64,000 nucleotides of DNA from Anaerocolumna sp. MB42-C2 (GCF_030913705.1 NZ_CP133190.1:3997501-4061500), one strand, 5' to 3'. Positions 45,566-56,107 are shown, counted from the first letter of the stretch. Numbers and translations are program-made. Notes: generated by a model from the sequence alone, not told the origin.

Positions 45566-46516
45566 TTAACCAATTAATTTCTTGGTAATATATTTTCCAC
45601 TGCTGCTCTGATAAGCAGAAATAAAGGTAGAGACAGTACCAACGGCAGTAAAAAGATATCCTGTTGCCAGATCGGCATAAAAAGATCTGCTGATTTCCGG
45701 ATACTCACTGATAAAGCTTTTGACAGACCGGATAGCTGAAAAAATATCAATATTATCGGTATCTTTAAAAGCATCATATATAGAATATCCATAGGATATG
45801 TAGGTTGCGGCATATACCATAATTATTGTGATTGCTATAGTAGAAACGAAACCTAAGAGATTCAGCTTACCGCCAAATAATTCAAAGCCCTTGATGATAC
45901 ACACCGCTAAAACGATTCCACATATGGTAGCAATGTAGCCAAGTGCATATATGGCAACCCAAAGGGCTACTCCAATTAAAGAGCCGATTAAGGCGCCTAC
46001 CAGGCCTGTGATCACATTTCCTTTTTTTCTTTTTACAGCTTCTTTTAAATCATCTAAACTGTCGATTGTTTTGTTATAACAATTTTCACATCCGCATAAG
46101 GTTTTTCCATTAATCATATAGGTGGAGACTTCCGTAACCTCCCCACATATCTCACAACAGGTATCATATGCATTATCCCTTGCGAATTCAATAACCTTAT
46201 CCAATACAGAAAGAATATTATTCTGATTGCTTTTTGCCTTCCCGGTCATATTAACTTCTAAATTAAGACAATATCCCTCTAAGAATACTTTTTTAATCAA
46301 CTTCTTGTCATATGAAAGTGTTCGAATGAAGTCATCCATTTTATTGCCCTGAGTATAGTCAGATGCTTTTATCGGAAGACTGACGTAGTAGCGGCGGTTA
46401 TGCGGATCTTCTTTCACTGCAACCTTATAACCTTTATAAAGACCCCACATCACTTTAACCTGCTTGTCATAGGATAAGCCCAGTTGTTCAGATACTCGTG
46501 CTAATTCTGTTTTCAT
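45566..46516 (-). CDS. Unrecognised membrane protein with zinc-ribbon-like cysteines
   Basis: 316 residues from the ATG after agggaggtaaacataaat; a start 60 bases upstream lies before that site. The cytosolic N-terminal part (about 1-135) has no recognised fold. The cysteine group CCEICGEV ... LCGCENC (near 128-160) suggests a zinc ribbon. A basic stretch (KRKKG near 178) leads to three or four hydrophobic segments (about 180-225, 230-250, 285-305). The middle segments are Gly-rich (GLVGALIGSLIGVALW). Function unknown. Monocistronic. Confidence 0.65.
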   Translation of the reverse strand: MKTELARVSEQLGLSYDKQVKVMWGLYKGYKVAVKEDPHNRRYYVSLPIKASDYTQGNKMDDFIRTLSYDKKLIKKVFLEGYCLNLEVNMTGKAKSNQNNILSVLDKVIEFARDNAYDTCCEICGEVTEVSTYMINGKTLCGCENCYNKTIDSLDDLKEAVKRKKGNVITGLVGALIGSLIGVALWVAIYALGYIATICGIVLAVCIIKGFELFGGKLNLLGFVSTIAITIIMVYAATYISYGYSIYDAFKDTDNIDIFSAIRSVKSFISEYPEISRSFYADLATGYLFTAVGTVSTFISAYQSSSGKYITKKLIG

Positions 46517-46641
46517 ATTTATGTTTACCTCCCTATTATACAAATTAAGTATAGAAGAAAAACAGGGAGAATTCAATCGAATGTTGTCGTAATAGGAATA
46601 ATTTGCTACTTAAATGCCATTGAAAAAACACTATCGAAAAA

Positions 46642-46670
46642 TTGACAGGTTGTTTAAATTGACCTATAAT
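46642..46670 (+). promoter_or_regulatory. Sigma-A promoter of the TrmH gene leader
   Basis: Perfect TTGACA (46642-46647), 17-bp spacer, TATAAT (46665-46670). Confidence 0.8.
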
Positions 46671-46719
46671 AAGGTACATAAAACTTATCAGAGCTTAATA
46701 TAACCTGAATAGAAATATA

Positions 46720-46757
46720 AACCTTCCAGAACTTACCCGGTAGACAGGAAGGTTTTT
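46720..46757 (+). terminator. Leader terminator, probable attenuator of the TrmH gene
   Basis: Stem aaccttcc/ggaaggtt around a 20-base loop, then TTTTTT. It lies about 43 bases after the predicted start site and 25 bases before the ATG, with no gene in between. Confidence 0.65.
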
Positions 46758-46782
46758 TATATGATAAAAAGAAGGAGCCAGT

Positions 46783-47595
46783 ATGATTACCAGTTCATCC
46801 AATTCACAAATTAAAAATATTATACAATTACAAAAAAAATCTAAGACAAGGACGGAGCAGGGAGCTTTTGTAACGGAAGGTATTAAAATGTTTGAAGAAT
46901 CAAAAGACGGCGGATATCTGATTAAAGCCTATGTTTCGGAAATGTACTACAATGAAAAGCTTGCAGAGGACGCAGAGTATTTTAAAGGATTTCCTTATGA
47001 GGTTGTGGCTGACGGAGTTTTAAAAGAAGCCTCGGATACGTTAACTCCTCAGGGTATTATGGCAATCGTTAAAAAACCGGTTTATGATTTGGATAAAATA
47101 ATTACTGATTCACATGCTAATTTATTGCTGCTGGAAGACATCCGTGATCCAGGTAATCTTGGAACTATTATTCGAACTGCAGAAGGTGCAGGTTTTACCG
47201 GAATTATAATAAGTAAAACTTCCGTTGATATGTACAATCCCAAGGTAATCCGATCGACAATGGGTGCTATATATCGTATGCCCTTTATATATGTTGAAGA
47301 TTTTAAGCAAACTTTAAATCAGATAAAAAGAAATCATATTCCTGTCTATGCGGCGCATTTAAATACGGACTATAATTATGATGAAGTAAACTATCCGGAG
47401 AAATGTGCTATATTAATAGGGAATGAAGCCAACGGATTAAGTGATGAAATAGCAGATATGTCTGATCAATATGTCAAAATTCCAATGGAGGGCAGTGTGG
47501 AATCCTTAAATGCTGCCATTGCTGCCGCAATACTAATGTATGAGGTATATCGTCAAAAAAGAAAAAATAATCAGGATTCAGGTACTTTAGAATAA
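46783..47595 (+). CDS. TrmH-family (SpoU) RNA 2'-O-methyltransferase
   Basis: 270 residues. An N-terminal substrate-binding domain (MITSSSNSQIKNIIQLQKKS) is followed by a SPOUT knot fold: motif 1 EDIRDPGNLGTIIRTAEGAGF, motif 2 IGNEANGLSDEI, motif 3 IPMEGSVESLNAAIAAAILM. It uses SAM to methylate a ribose, probably in 23S rRNA. The rRNA site cannot be read from sequence. Ribosome site aaaaggagccagt. Probably controlled by the leader terminator upstream. Confidence 0.93.
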   Translation: MITSSSNSQIKNIIQLQKKSKTRTEQGAFVTEGIKMFEESKDGGYLIKAYVSEMYYNEKLAEDAEYFKGFPYEVVADGVLKEASDTLTPQGIMAIVKKPVYDLDKIITDSHANLLLLEDIRDPGNLGTIIRTAEGAGFTGIIISKTSVDMYNPKVIRSTMGAIYRMPFIYVEDFKQTLNQIKRNHIPVYAAHLNTDYNYDEVNYPEKCAILIGNEANGLSDEIADMSDQYVKIPMEGSVESLNAAIAAAILMYEVYRQKRKNNQDSGTLE

Positions 47596-47877
47596 AAAAA
47601 GTGTGATTGGAAATTATTAAGATTAATCAGATTTTACCCGATATTAAATATATAATAATTTAAGACCGGATAAATGATAAAGGCAGCTTATCTTTTATTT
47701 ATGTCAGATTATCATATTAGGTTTTTAAAATCCGGATTAAGTAAAGAATTCTTTACTTTTACATTAAAACCAAATTAGAAATAGATTAAATAAAGTAAAA
47801 TCCAGGAAATATCCTTGTAAATTTAATCATGTTGCTGTAAAATCAAAGTATGGATAGAAAATGGAAGGGGGTAAAGT

Positions 47878-48315
47878 ATGAATTCAAGTTATTGGTTAAT
47901 TGCATTAGCAGTTTTTTTAGTGATAGAGATTGCTACATTAGGTCTTACTACAATCTGGTTTGCCGGCGGAGCATTAATTGCATTTTTATTGTCCCTGGTA
48001 ACGGATAACTTTATCTTAGAATTTTCAGCTTTTATTATAGTTTCGTTAGTACTTTTATTTTTTACCAGACCCATTGCGCAAAGGTTTTTTAATAAGCAGC
48101 GGGTTAAAACAAATTATGAAAGCCTGATTGGTCGTCATGGTAAAGTAATTGAGAAGGTCGATAATTTTAATAATTCCGGACAGGTGACCATTAATGGCCA
48201 GGAATGGACAGCAAGGGCATTAAACAATCAGAATATTATTGAACAGGGTAAACGGGTCATAATAAAAGATATAGCAGGTGTTAAATTAATAGTTGAAGAA
48301 GTGGAGGATTTATAA
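47878..48315 (+). CDS. NfeD-family membrane protein
   Basis: 145 residues. Two or three N-terminal membrane segments (about 4-22, 24-42, 45-64, including IWFAGGALIAFLLSL) are followed by a soluble OB-fold domain (about 78-145; LIGRHGKVIEKVDN, GQVTINGQEWTARAL). NfeD proteins partner with SPFH proteins in membrane microdomains; the SPFH gene follows two bases later. Site atggaagggggtaaagt. A possible weak terminator hairpin lies in the 280-base gap upstream (gataa/ttatc near 47672). Confidence 0.92.
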   Translation: MNSSYWLIALAVFLVIEIATLGLTTIWFAGGALIAFLLSLVTDNFILEFSAFIIVSLVLLFFTRPIAQRFFNKQRVKTNYESLIGRHGKVIEKVDNFNNSGQVTINGQEWTARALNNQNIIEQGKRVIIKDIAGVKLIVEEVEDL

Positions 48316-48317
48316 TT

Positions 48318-49250
48318 ATGGAATATGTATTAATAGTATTTGTGGTGCTTGTACTGGTGGTATTGGCATCCTGTATTAAAATTGTACCTCAGGCCCATGC
48401 ATATGTAGTTGAAAGGCTCGGGGGGTATCAGGCTACCTGGAATGTTGGTATCCATATAAAAGTTCCTTTTATTGACAGGATAGCAAAAAAAGTACTGCTG
48501 AAGGAGCAAGTTGTAGATTTTGCACCCCAGCCTGTTATTACAAAAGATAATGTCACCATGAAGATAGACACGGTAGTATTTTTTCAGATTACTGATCCTA
48601 AATTATTTGCTTATGGTGTTGAACGGCCCATCATGGCAATAGAGAATTTAACCGCAACTACATTAAGAAATATTATCGGTGATCTGGAACTGGACCAGAC
48701 ATTAACTTCAAGAGAAATTATCAATACTAAAATGAGGGTAGCTCTTGATGTGGCAACGGATCCCTGGGGAATAAAGGTTAACCGGGTTGAATTAAAGAAT
48801 ATTATACCACCTGCGGCAATTCAGGATGCAATGGAAAAGCAGATGAAAGCAGAACGGGAGAGAAGAGAAGCTATCTTACGAGCTGAAGGAGAAAAAACTT
48901 CTGCGATTCTTGTATCAGAAGGAAAAAAACAGTCTGTTATTCTCCAAGCAGAAGCGGATAAAGAAGCAGCTATCTTACGTGCAGAAGCGAAGAAAGAAGC
49001 CACTATAAGAGAAGCAGAAGGCCAGGCAGAAGCAATTCTTGCAGTGCAAAAAGCCAATGCAGACGGTATTCGTTTCTTAAATGACTCCAATCCGGGTAAT
49101 GCTGTTCTTCAGCTAAAGAGTCTGGAAGCATTTGCGAAAGCTGCTGATGGAAAAGCTACTAAAATAATTATCCCCTCTGAGATTCAGGGTATTGCAGGAT
49201 TGGTAAAATCCTTAACGGAAGTCGGGAATGATACAAATATCGCCGAATAA
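48318..49250 (+). CDS. SPFH/band 7 (stomatin/QmcA-like) protein
   Basis: 310 residues. One N-terminal membrane helix (1-19) is followed by a band 7 domain (VPQAHAYVVERLGGYQATW, then IIGDLELDQTLTSREIIN), a long coiled-coil rich in Ala, Glu and Lys (about 175-245) and a short C-terminal part. It forms oligomeric membrane scaffolds, typically with NfeD. Site gtggaggatttataatt overlaps the nfeD end, so expression is coupled. Confidence 0.94.
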   Translation: MEYVLIVFVVLVLVVLASCIKIVPQAHAYVVERLGGYQATWNVGIHIKVPFIDRIAKKVLLKEQVVDFAPQPVITKDNVTMKIDTVVFFQITDPKLFAYGVERPIMAIENLTATTLRNIIGDLELDQTLTSREIINTKMRVALDVATDPWGIKVNRVELKNIIPPAAIQDAMEKQMKAERERREAILRAEGEKTSAILVSEGKKQSVILQAEADKEAAILRAEAKKEATIREAEGQAEAILAVQKANADGIRFLNDSNPGNAVLQLKSLEAFAKAADGKATKIIIPSEIQGIAGLVKSLTEVGNDTNIAE

Positions 49251-49267
49251 ATAAATTATAAAACTAT

Positions 49268-49309
49268 AAAAAACATGAATTTCTATCAAGAGGAATTCAT
49301 GTTTTTTTT
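49268..49309 (+). terminator. Terminator after the NfeD-SPFH pair
   Basis: Stem aaaaaacatgaatt/aattcatgtttttt with a 12-base loop, then T-rich DNA. Confidence 0.85.
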
Positions 49310-49340
49310 GTATTCTATAATGAGGGACATCAAGAAAACC

Positions 49341-49419
49341 GTTACTGTTCACTTCCCTGCAAAAAGCAGCAATTTCGTGAACAATAACACGCTTCGCGTT
49401 GTTGCCTGTGAACAGTAAC
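49341..49419. repeat. Palindromic dispersed repeat, family 2, short copy
   Basis: 79 bp bounded by a perfect 12-bp inverted repeat, gttactgttcac/gtgaacagtaac. Inside are ctgc-aaaaa-gcag and caataacacg...cgttgttg. It resembles a MITE or REP-like element. The related copy is at 37920. The rest of 49420-49600 shows only the cheA leader, without a clear promoter. Confidence 0.7.
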
Positions 49420-49607
49420 AAAACCTATAATTCGACATAATATATTATATATTGACAAACCGACAACAATATTGTAACCTATGCTTGAGTTAAATATGTC
49501 CAGATATGGGATAAATGGCCATAATCTTAGTTATTTTTTTATCCATGGGTAGTATTTAAACGGATATTTTATGGTAGGAGATTAACTCATATAATTAAAA
49601 AGATTAG

Positions 49608-51720
49608 GTGGTGATTAATATTTCCGAATATAATACCAATGACCCTTTATTAGATATGTTTTTATTTGAAACATTCCAGCTAACAGAGCAGTTAGAGCAA
49701 ATTATTCTTAATTGCGAAAGTAAGGAATGTTTTTCTTTAGAAGCAATAAACGAAATTTTTCGTATTATGCATACGATAAAGGGTTCATCGGCTATGATGC
49801 AATTTTATCCGATTTCTACTCTGGCACATTCCATTGAAGATTTATTCTATTTTCTCAGAGCTGAGAAACCGAAACTCATAAATTACTCAGCTCTTTCTGA
49901 CATCATTCTAAAAAGTATCGATTTTATAAAAGAAGAAACAGAAAAAATAAAGCAAGGACTACCTGCAAATGGTAACCCTGATATGCTTATCGAAATATTA
50001 AAAGGCCTTTTAACCAATCTTAAAGAAAAAAATAGTTCACACGTTTCGATAATAAAGGAGACTGGGGAAAATACCATAATAGAGGAACTGCCAAACGCAG
50101 GAGAAAATGTTTCCTGCACATATGAATATAGGGCTCTTATCCACTTTGAAGAAGAGTGTGAGATGGAGAATATGCGTGCATTTTCCGTTATTCGTGATCT
50201 TAATGATAAAGCCGCCGAAATCAGTTATATTCCTGAGGACATACTGGAAGATGATTTCAGCTCTAATGTTATACGCCAGAATGGTTTTATTATCAAATTT
50301 AAATCAAATTACGAATATAAAATACTTTACGAATTTCTAATGAAGACAGCTTTTTTAAAAAGTCTGGATCTGATTCAGCTTAATCAAATGGACGATAATT
50401 TACCAATATGCAGTAAAATTGACGAAATTACATATCAAGATACAGATTCTCTTCAATCGACTAAAGAAACTGCCCAAGATACTATTACGGTAAAAGAGAA
50501 TCAACCGGCTTCCATACAGCAAAGTATCATAAGCGTGAATGTGGCGAAACTGGATAGACTTATGGATCTGGTCGGTGAGATGGTGATTGCGGAAGCAATG
50601 GTAATACAGAATCCGGATTTGTACGGACTTGAGCTTGAAAACTTTAAAAAAGCATCCAGGCACCTTAGTAAAATTACTGGTGAAATGCAGGATATGGTCA
50701 TGTCGGTAAGAATGGTCTCCCTATCACCAACTTTTCGTAAAATGCTCAGAATTGTACGGGATATGAGTAAAGATCTGAATAAAGAAGTAAAACTGGAAAT
50801 TATTGGTGAGAATACTGAAGTTGATAAGAATATTATTGAGCATATTTCTGACCCTTTAATGCATCTGGTAAGAAACGCTCTTGATCACGGGATTGAGAAA
50901 CCGGATGAGCGTTTGAAGAAAGGAAAGCCCAGGCCTGGAACAATTACTTTGGAGGCCAGAAATTCCGGCAGTGATGTACTGGTTATAGTAAAAGATGATG
51001 GAAAAGGACTAAATAAGGATGTAATTCTGAAAAAAGCGGCAGAGAAAGCACTTCTTCCGGATAAGTCAGAACAATTAACGGATAAAGAGATATTTAATTT
51101 AATATTCCTGCCTGGTTTCTCAACGAAAGATAAGATATCAGAGTATTCTGGACGCGGTGTGGGAATGGATGTCGTTATGAAGAATATTGAGGCAATAAAC
51201 GGTTTTCTCAATTGATAGTATTCCGGATGCAGGTACAACCATAACAGTTAAAATCCCGCTTACACTGGCAATCATTGATGGCATGAATATTAAAATCGGT
51301 AATTCTTATTATACGATTCCTACCATGTCCATAAAGGAATCTTTCCGGCCGGGTGAGAGGGATGTGTTTACGGACCCGGATGGGAATGAAATGATAATGA
51401 TAAGAGGTTTATGTTATCCGGTAATAAGACTGCATAAATTATTCTCAGTAAGAACCCAGATAGAGGATATCTGCAGTGGAATTATAATTATGCTGGAACA
51501 TGATGGAGAGGTTTTTTGTTTATTTGCTGATGGCTTAATCGGTCAGCAGCAGATTGTTGTTAAATCTCTTCCGGACTATATCCGGAAGTTAAAGAAAACA
51601 CAGGCTCTGGCTGGATGTACATTATTAGGTGACGGCAGTATCAGTCTGATTCTGGATGTAGGGGGGATTATCAAATCGGCGGCAAGTCATAAAAAATTAA
51701 CCACCTTTGGAAAGGAGTAA
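49608..51720 (+). pseudogene. cheA: Chemotaxis histidine kinase CheA, interrupted by a one-base frameshift
   Basis: Frame 1 (49608-51215, 535 codons) has the Hpt domain (phospho-His 55 in MHTIKGSSAM), a linker, the dimerisation helices, and the ATPase with MHLVRNALDHGIEKP (N box), VKDDGKGL, FLPGFSTKD and GRGVGMDVV. It stops at 51213 after an odd NGFLN. The next frame continues without a gap (FSIDSIPDAGTTITVKIPLT, then the CheW-like P5 domain) to 51720. Deleting one T of the run 51203-51206 restores a 703-residue CheA. The start is also odd: aggtggtgatt is followed by GTG/GTG or an ATT codon, not ATG. It phosphorylates CheY and couples to CheW and MCPs. Confidence 0.85.
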
Positions 51721-51722
51721 AA

Positions 51723-52211
51723 ATGGAAGAAATCGAAATTGATTGGGAAGAAGATACCCAGAAAGGAAAATATCTTACCTTTTTTGTGGATCAGGAAATG
51801 TATGGCATTGAGATTCAATATGTGAAGGAAATTATAGGGCTGCAGACAATAACCCAAATCCCGGAGCTCCCCGAATATATGATGGGAATAATTAATCTGA
51901 GAGGGAAAATTATACCTGTGATGGACATAAGACTCCGCTTTAAAAAAGAACCAAGAGAATATAATGACCGTACCTGTGTAATTGTTGTGGATATTGATAA
52001 TATGTCCATCGGCTTAATTATTGACAGTGTATCCGAAGTGCTTACTATTCCGGAGCAAAATATCGAGAAACCACCAATAATCGGGAGAGGGTTCCAAAAC
52101 AGGTATATTAAAGGAATTGGGAAAGTAGATAACAGTGTTAAATTATTACTTGATTGTCATAAGTTATTTACGGAAAATGAGTTGAATGATTTAAATGAAT
52201 TATACGAATAA
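51723..52211 (+). CDS. cheW: Chemotaxis coupling protein CheW
   Basis: 162 residues, one CheW SH3-like domain: YLTFFVDQEMYGIEIQYVKE, ITQIPELPEYMMGIINLRGKIIPVMD (conserved NLRG) and ILIIDSVSEVL-like LIIDSVSEVL. It bridges chemoreceptors and CheA at the membrane. It begins two bases after the cheA stop, with aaaggagtaaaa as ribosome site, so it is in the same operon. Confidence 0.95.
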   Translation: MEEIEIDWEEDTQKGKYLTFFVDQEMYGIEIQYVKEIIGLQTITQIPELPEYMMGIINLRGKIIPVMDIRLRFKKEPREYNDRTCVIVVDIDNMSIGLIIDSVSEVLTIPEQNIEKPPIIGRGFQNRYIKGIGKVDNSVKLLLDCHKLFTENELNDLNELYE

Positions 52212-52247
52212 ACGATTTTTATCTTATTAACTTAAGGAGGCAGCAAT

Positions 52248-54083
52248 ATGAAATGGTATAATAATATGAAGATATCTTCAAAATTAATTACGGGGTTTGT
52301 TTTAGTTGCTATTATTGCAGGAATTATAGGTGTTATTGGAATTGTAAATATCAGAAACATGGATAAACTGGATACAGAGTTATATGAGAGACATACGGTA
52401 ACTTTACCTGAATTATCGAATATTACCAATGCCTATTTAAAACAGAGAACATCGGTTCGAAACCTTTATATCGTTAAAGATTTAGATGCAAGACAATCCT
52501 ATATTGACGATATCAATGTACAGCAGCAAAAGTTAACCGATGCCATGGAAATTTTTAAGAAAACGATTCAGGATGCTTCCATTCAGGAAAATTTCGATAT
52601 ATTAAGTAAAGCCTTAGCTGATTACAAAGAGCGATCGGAAGGAATAATCAGCCAGATACAGTCTAACAATATGGATAAAGCGTATGAACTCTTAATGGAT
52701 GCGCAGGGAAAACAAATATCGGATACAATTCAGCAGTCTATGGATAAAATGTACGAGTTAAAATTGGAATTGGCCAAACAAAATTCCGACAAAAATTCGG
52801 GGGCAGCCCAAACCTCCACCGTGATGATGATAACCATAGCTGTAGTCGGAGTTCTATTTGCTGTCTTCCTGGGATTATTCATATCAAGCTTAATCAGCAA
52901 ACCAATTAGAAAGATGGTTGAAGTGGCCAATAAACTAGCCCTTGGCGATGTTGAAGTCAATATCGATATCAATACCAAAGATGAAATTGGAACTTTGGCT
53001 AAAGCCTTTACCGGAATGATCGAAAACATAAGAGAACAGGCTGTTACAGCAGAAAAAATTGCTGCGGGTGATCTTACCACAGATGTAAAGATTCGTTCGG
53101 AAAATGATCTTTTAGGACAAAAATTACATGAAATGGTGGAAAATAATAATCAGGTTCTTGCGGGTATTGCATCTGCTTCAGAGCAAGTTGCGGTAAGTTC
53201 CAAACAAATGTCAGATTCCAGTATCGCATTGTCTCAGGGAGCTACGGAACAGGCCAGCTCGATTGAAGAATTAACAGCATCCTTAGAAGAAATCTCATCC
53301 CAGACAAGATTAAATGCTGAGAACGCAACCCAGGCCAATGAACTGGCAGTAGATGCGAAAACAAATGCAATACAGGGCAATGATCAGATGAAAGATATGT
53401 TAAATGCAATGGAAGATATTAATGAATCTTCTTCTAATATATCCAAGATAATCAAGGTCATTGATGAAATTGCATTTCAAACCAATATATTGGCATTAAA
53501 TGCCGCAGTGGAAGCTGCAAGAGCGGGACAGCACGGCAAAGGTTTCGCAGTGGTTGCGGAAGAAGTCAGAAATCTGGCCGCTCGTTCTGCTAATGCAGCA
53601 AAAGAAACAACGGAGATGATTGAGGGTTCCATTAAGAAAGCTGAGGGAGGAACCAGAATCGCTAAAGATACCGCTCTAGCATTAGCCAAAATTGTGGATG
53701 GAATAGAAAAAGTGGCAGGACTTGTAGGAGATATAGCCATTGCTTCTAATGAACAGGCTTTAGGAATTGAACAGATTAATCAGGGAATCATGCAGGTATC
53801 GGAAGTTGTTCAGACGAATTCAGCTACGTCGGAAGAAAGTGCTGCGGCAGGGGAAGAACTTTCCGGACAGGCCAGCCTTTTAAAAGAAATGGTATCAAAA
53901 TATAAGTTAAAACAAAATACATATAATAGAAGTGATGAATTTAATCCGGAAATAATACAAATGCTAAATAATATGTCTAATACAAAAAAGACTAATCCCG
54001 GTACCGCAGCAGATAAGGTTTTAAATGCGGATACTAATAAGGTAAAGATAAAATTAAGTGGTTCCGATTTTGGCAAATATTAA
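52248..54083 (+). CDS. Methyl-accepting chemotaxis protein
   Basis: 611 residues. Membrane helix 1 (about 11-33), a four-helix-bundle sensor (34-185), helix 2 (about 192-214), a HAMP domain (215-268) and a cytoplasmic signalling domain. The tip is [20 protein letters not shown] followed by [18 protein letters not shown]. The C-terminal tail lacks the NWETF pentapeptide. Ligand unknown. Site taaggaggcagcaat, 37 bases after cheW. Confidence 0.95.
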   Translation: MKWYNNMKISSKLITGFVLVAIIAGIIGVIGIVNIRNMDKLDTELYERHTVTLPELSNITNAYLKQRTSVRNLYIVKDLDARQSYIDDINVQQQKLTDAMEIFKKTIQDASIQENFDILSKALADYKERSEGIISQIQSNNMDKAYELLMDAQGKQISDTIQQSMDKMYELKLELAKQNSDKNSGAAQTSTVMMITIAVVGVLFAVFLGLFISSLISKPIRKMVEVANKLALGDVEVNIDINTKDEIGTLAKAFTGMIENIREQAVTAEKIAAGDLTTDVKIRSENDLLGQKLHEMVENNNQVLAGIASASEQVAVSSKQMSDSSIALSQGATEQASSIEELTASLEEISSQTRLNAENATQANELAVDAKTNAIQGNDQMKDMLNAMEDINESSSNISKIIKVIDEIAFQTNILALNAAVEAARAGQHGKGFAVVAEEVRNLAARSANAAKETTEMIEGSIKKAEGGTRIAKDTALALAKIVDGIEKVAGLVGDIAIASNEQALGIEQINQGIMQVSEVVQTNSATSEESAAAGEELSGQASLLKEMVSKYKLKQNTYNRSDEFNPEIIQMLNNMSNTKKTNPGTAADKVLNADTNKVKIKLSGSDFGKY

Positions 54084-54229
54084 TAGTAATTTTGCTTCAC
54101 TTGCATATTAAGATAAACTTAAGAATTCTTGCCTTGATAATAAAATAACTATGAGCTATTATATATAAGAGTTAGAAATGGGGAGAAAAAACGTTCTTTG
54201 TTTTTTGTTAAAAAGGAGAGAGAATCTAA

Positions 54230-56107
54230 ATGATTATCCATGTGAAGAAAATTATTAAATCACCCTATATGATACTTTTACTTTTTGCTGCTAAGCTTAT
54301 GATATATTATAGTTTGATTGATGTGAGCTTAAAGGATATAACATTTATTTTGTTAAGTGTCATAGCTATGGGCATTATATTCATCTGTTTCAGCAGAAGT
54401 AAATTAAAAAGGAAAAAGGGGCTGTTTTTGATTGTTTACAGCCTTTTAAGCCTGTTAATGTTTGCGGATTCAATGTATTATAATTATTATAATCAGACAG
54501 TTTCCATAAAGCAGTTATGGCAGGCGGCTAATGTAGCCGCGGTTCCTGACAGCTTTGTGGCAACTTTAATACCTGCCAGCTTTTTGCTGTATTTAGATAT
54601 ACCTTTTGTTTATTACTTCTTTAAAAAACATATTAAGGAAGACCAGGGTAAAAATGGATGGAGCTTCAAGAAAGAAATTAAATATATTGTAGCGGGTTTA
54701 TGTGCTGTCTTTGCTTTGTTGGTTATTAATCCGTTGGACAGTGTTGCCATTGACAAAGTAAATAGTGTGGAGTTTTTTACAAATCATGTAAATGATGTTT
54801 ATAATGCTATTACAGAGAATATTGTTACAAATGATGTTTCTGCAGAGGATGTATTGGATGCTGTGGAAGATGTGGCAGTTCAAAATCCGGGTAACCTGCT
54901 GCATGGAATCGGTTTAGGTAAAAATCTGGTTGTTATCCAGGTGGAAGCACTGCAGAATTTTGTAATAAATGCTGAATATAACGGTCAGGTCCTCACGCCG
55001 AATCTAAATGCTTTTATTAAAAAAGATACTGTTTATTTTGACCGTTACTACAGTAATATCGGAAAAGGAAATACGGCAGATGCCGAGTTTTCAAGTTTAA
55101 ACAGCTTATATCCGGTAATTGACAGGGAATGTTATACATTATATCAGGATAATACTTTTAATGGGTTACCCTGGCTTATGAGGGATCTGGGATACCACTC
55201 ATTTGCGATACATGGATATAAAGGTGAATTCTGGAACAGGGAAGCAGCTTATCCGGGTCAGGGATTTGAAGATTTTTATAGTATGGAAGATCTTAATGCC
55301 AGCGATATCATAGGACTTGGTATATCGGATAAATCTATGTTTAAGCAGGCCGTTGATATCTTTAAAGGAGAGAAAGGCCCTTTCTTTAGTTTTATCATAA
55401 CCCTTACCAGCCACCATCCGTTTTTAATAGATCCAAAGGATGCGACTTTAAAACTTAAGGAGGAAGATACGGATACGAAATTCGGTGGTTATTTACAAAC
55501 CATTCACTATATGGATGAAGCTTTCGGACAGTTCATTCAGGAACTAAAAGATGCCGGTCTATATGATAATACGGTAATAGCATTATACGGCGATCATCAT
55601 GGATTGAACGTAGGTATGGATAATAATGCGGAAATAATGAGTAATTATTTAGGCAGAACATACGATTATGATGAGATGTTAAGAGTACCGATGATGATCC
55701 ATGTGCCGAATAGCAATATTACAAAGACCATATCTACTACGGGCGGACAGATAGATTTTCTACCAACCGTAGCGAATATCATGGGTATTGATATAAACCA
55801 ACCTTATGTTCTGGGACAGGATTTGGTTAATGCCAAAGATGGTTTTGTAGCATTTACGGCATATTTATTCGGAGGCTCCTTTGTTCATAATAATGTTATG
55901 TTTGAGATATCAAGAGAGGGCGTATTTGAGGGCAGCCGTGCCTGGGATATTAATACTCATCAGCCTTTAGATGCCACCGCGTATGAGGAAGATTATAACC
56001 GTGCCGTACGATTGAAACAAACTTCAAAAGAAATATTAGATCAAAATCTAATTGCTGATTATGTTCAACGGGATTTACCGGGTACATCAGATCAGCCAAT
56101 TGAATAA
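54230..56107 (+). CDS. LTA synthase-like sulfatase-family enzyme
   Basis: 625 residues. Five membrane helices (about 13-31, 37-54, 64-82, 108-131, 150-168) precede an extracellular alkaline-phosphatase/sulfatase domain. VVIQVEALQNF carries a metal Glu, GKGNTADAEFSS the catalytic Thr (282), TSHHPF a substrate site, and YGDHHGLN the late metal Asp-His. It transfers glycerol-phosphate from phosphatidylglycerol to a lipid-anchored polymer or glycolipid. Whether it makes true LTA or modifies another glycan is open. Site aaaaaggagagagaatctaa. Confidence 0.92.
   Translation: MIIHVKKIIKSPYMILLLFAAKLMIYYSLIDVSLKDITFILLSVIAMGIIFICFSRSKLKRKKGLFLIVYSLLSLLMFADSMYYNYYNQTVSIKQLWQAANVAAVPDSFVATLIPASFLLYLDIPFVYYFFKKHIKEDQGKNGWSFKKEIKYIVAGLCAVFALLVINPLDSVAIDKVNSVEFFTNHVNDVYNAITENIVTNDVSAEDVLDAVEDVAVQNPGNLLHGIGLGKNLVVIQVEALQNFVINAEYNGQVLTPNLNAFIKKDTVYFDRYYSNIGKGNTADAEFSSLNSLYPVIDRECYTLYQDNTFNGLPWLMRDLGYHSFAIHGYKGEFWNREAAYPGQGFEDFYSMEDLNASDIIGLGISDKSMFKQAVDIFKGEKGPFFSFIITLTSHHPFLIDPKDATLKLKEEDTDTKFGGYLQTIHYMDEAFGQFIQELKDAGLYDNTVIALYGDHHGLNVGMDNNAEIMSNYLGRTYDYDEMLRVPMMIHVPNSNITKTISTTGGQIDFLPTVANIMGIDINQPYVLGQDLVNAKDGFVAFTAYLFGGSFVHNNVMFEISREGVFEGSRAWDINTHQPLDATAYEEDYNRAVRLKQTSKEILDQNLIADYVQRDLPGTSDQPIE

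Noticed and set aside
49485..49520. Sigma-D (flagellar) promoter for cheA
   Set aside because: taaa and gggataa are present but with 13-base spacing and a poor -10, below what I would call.
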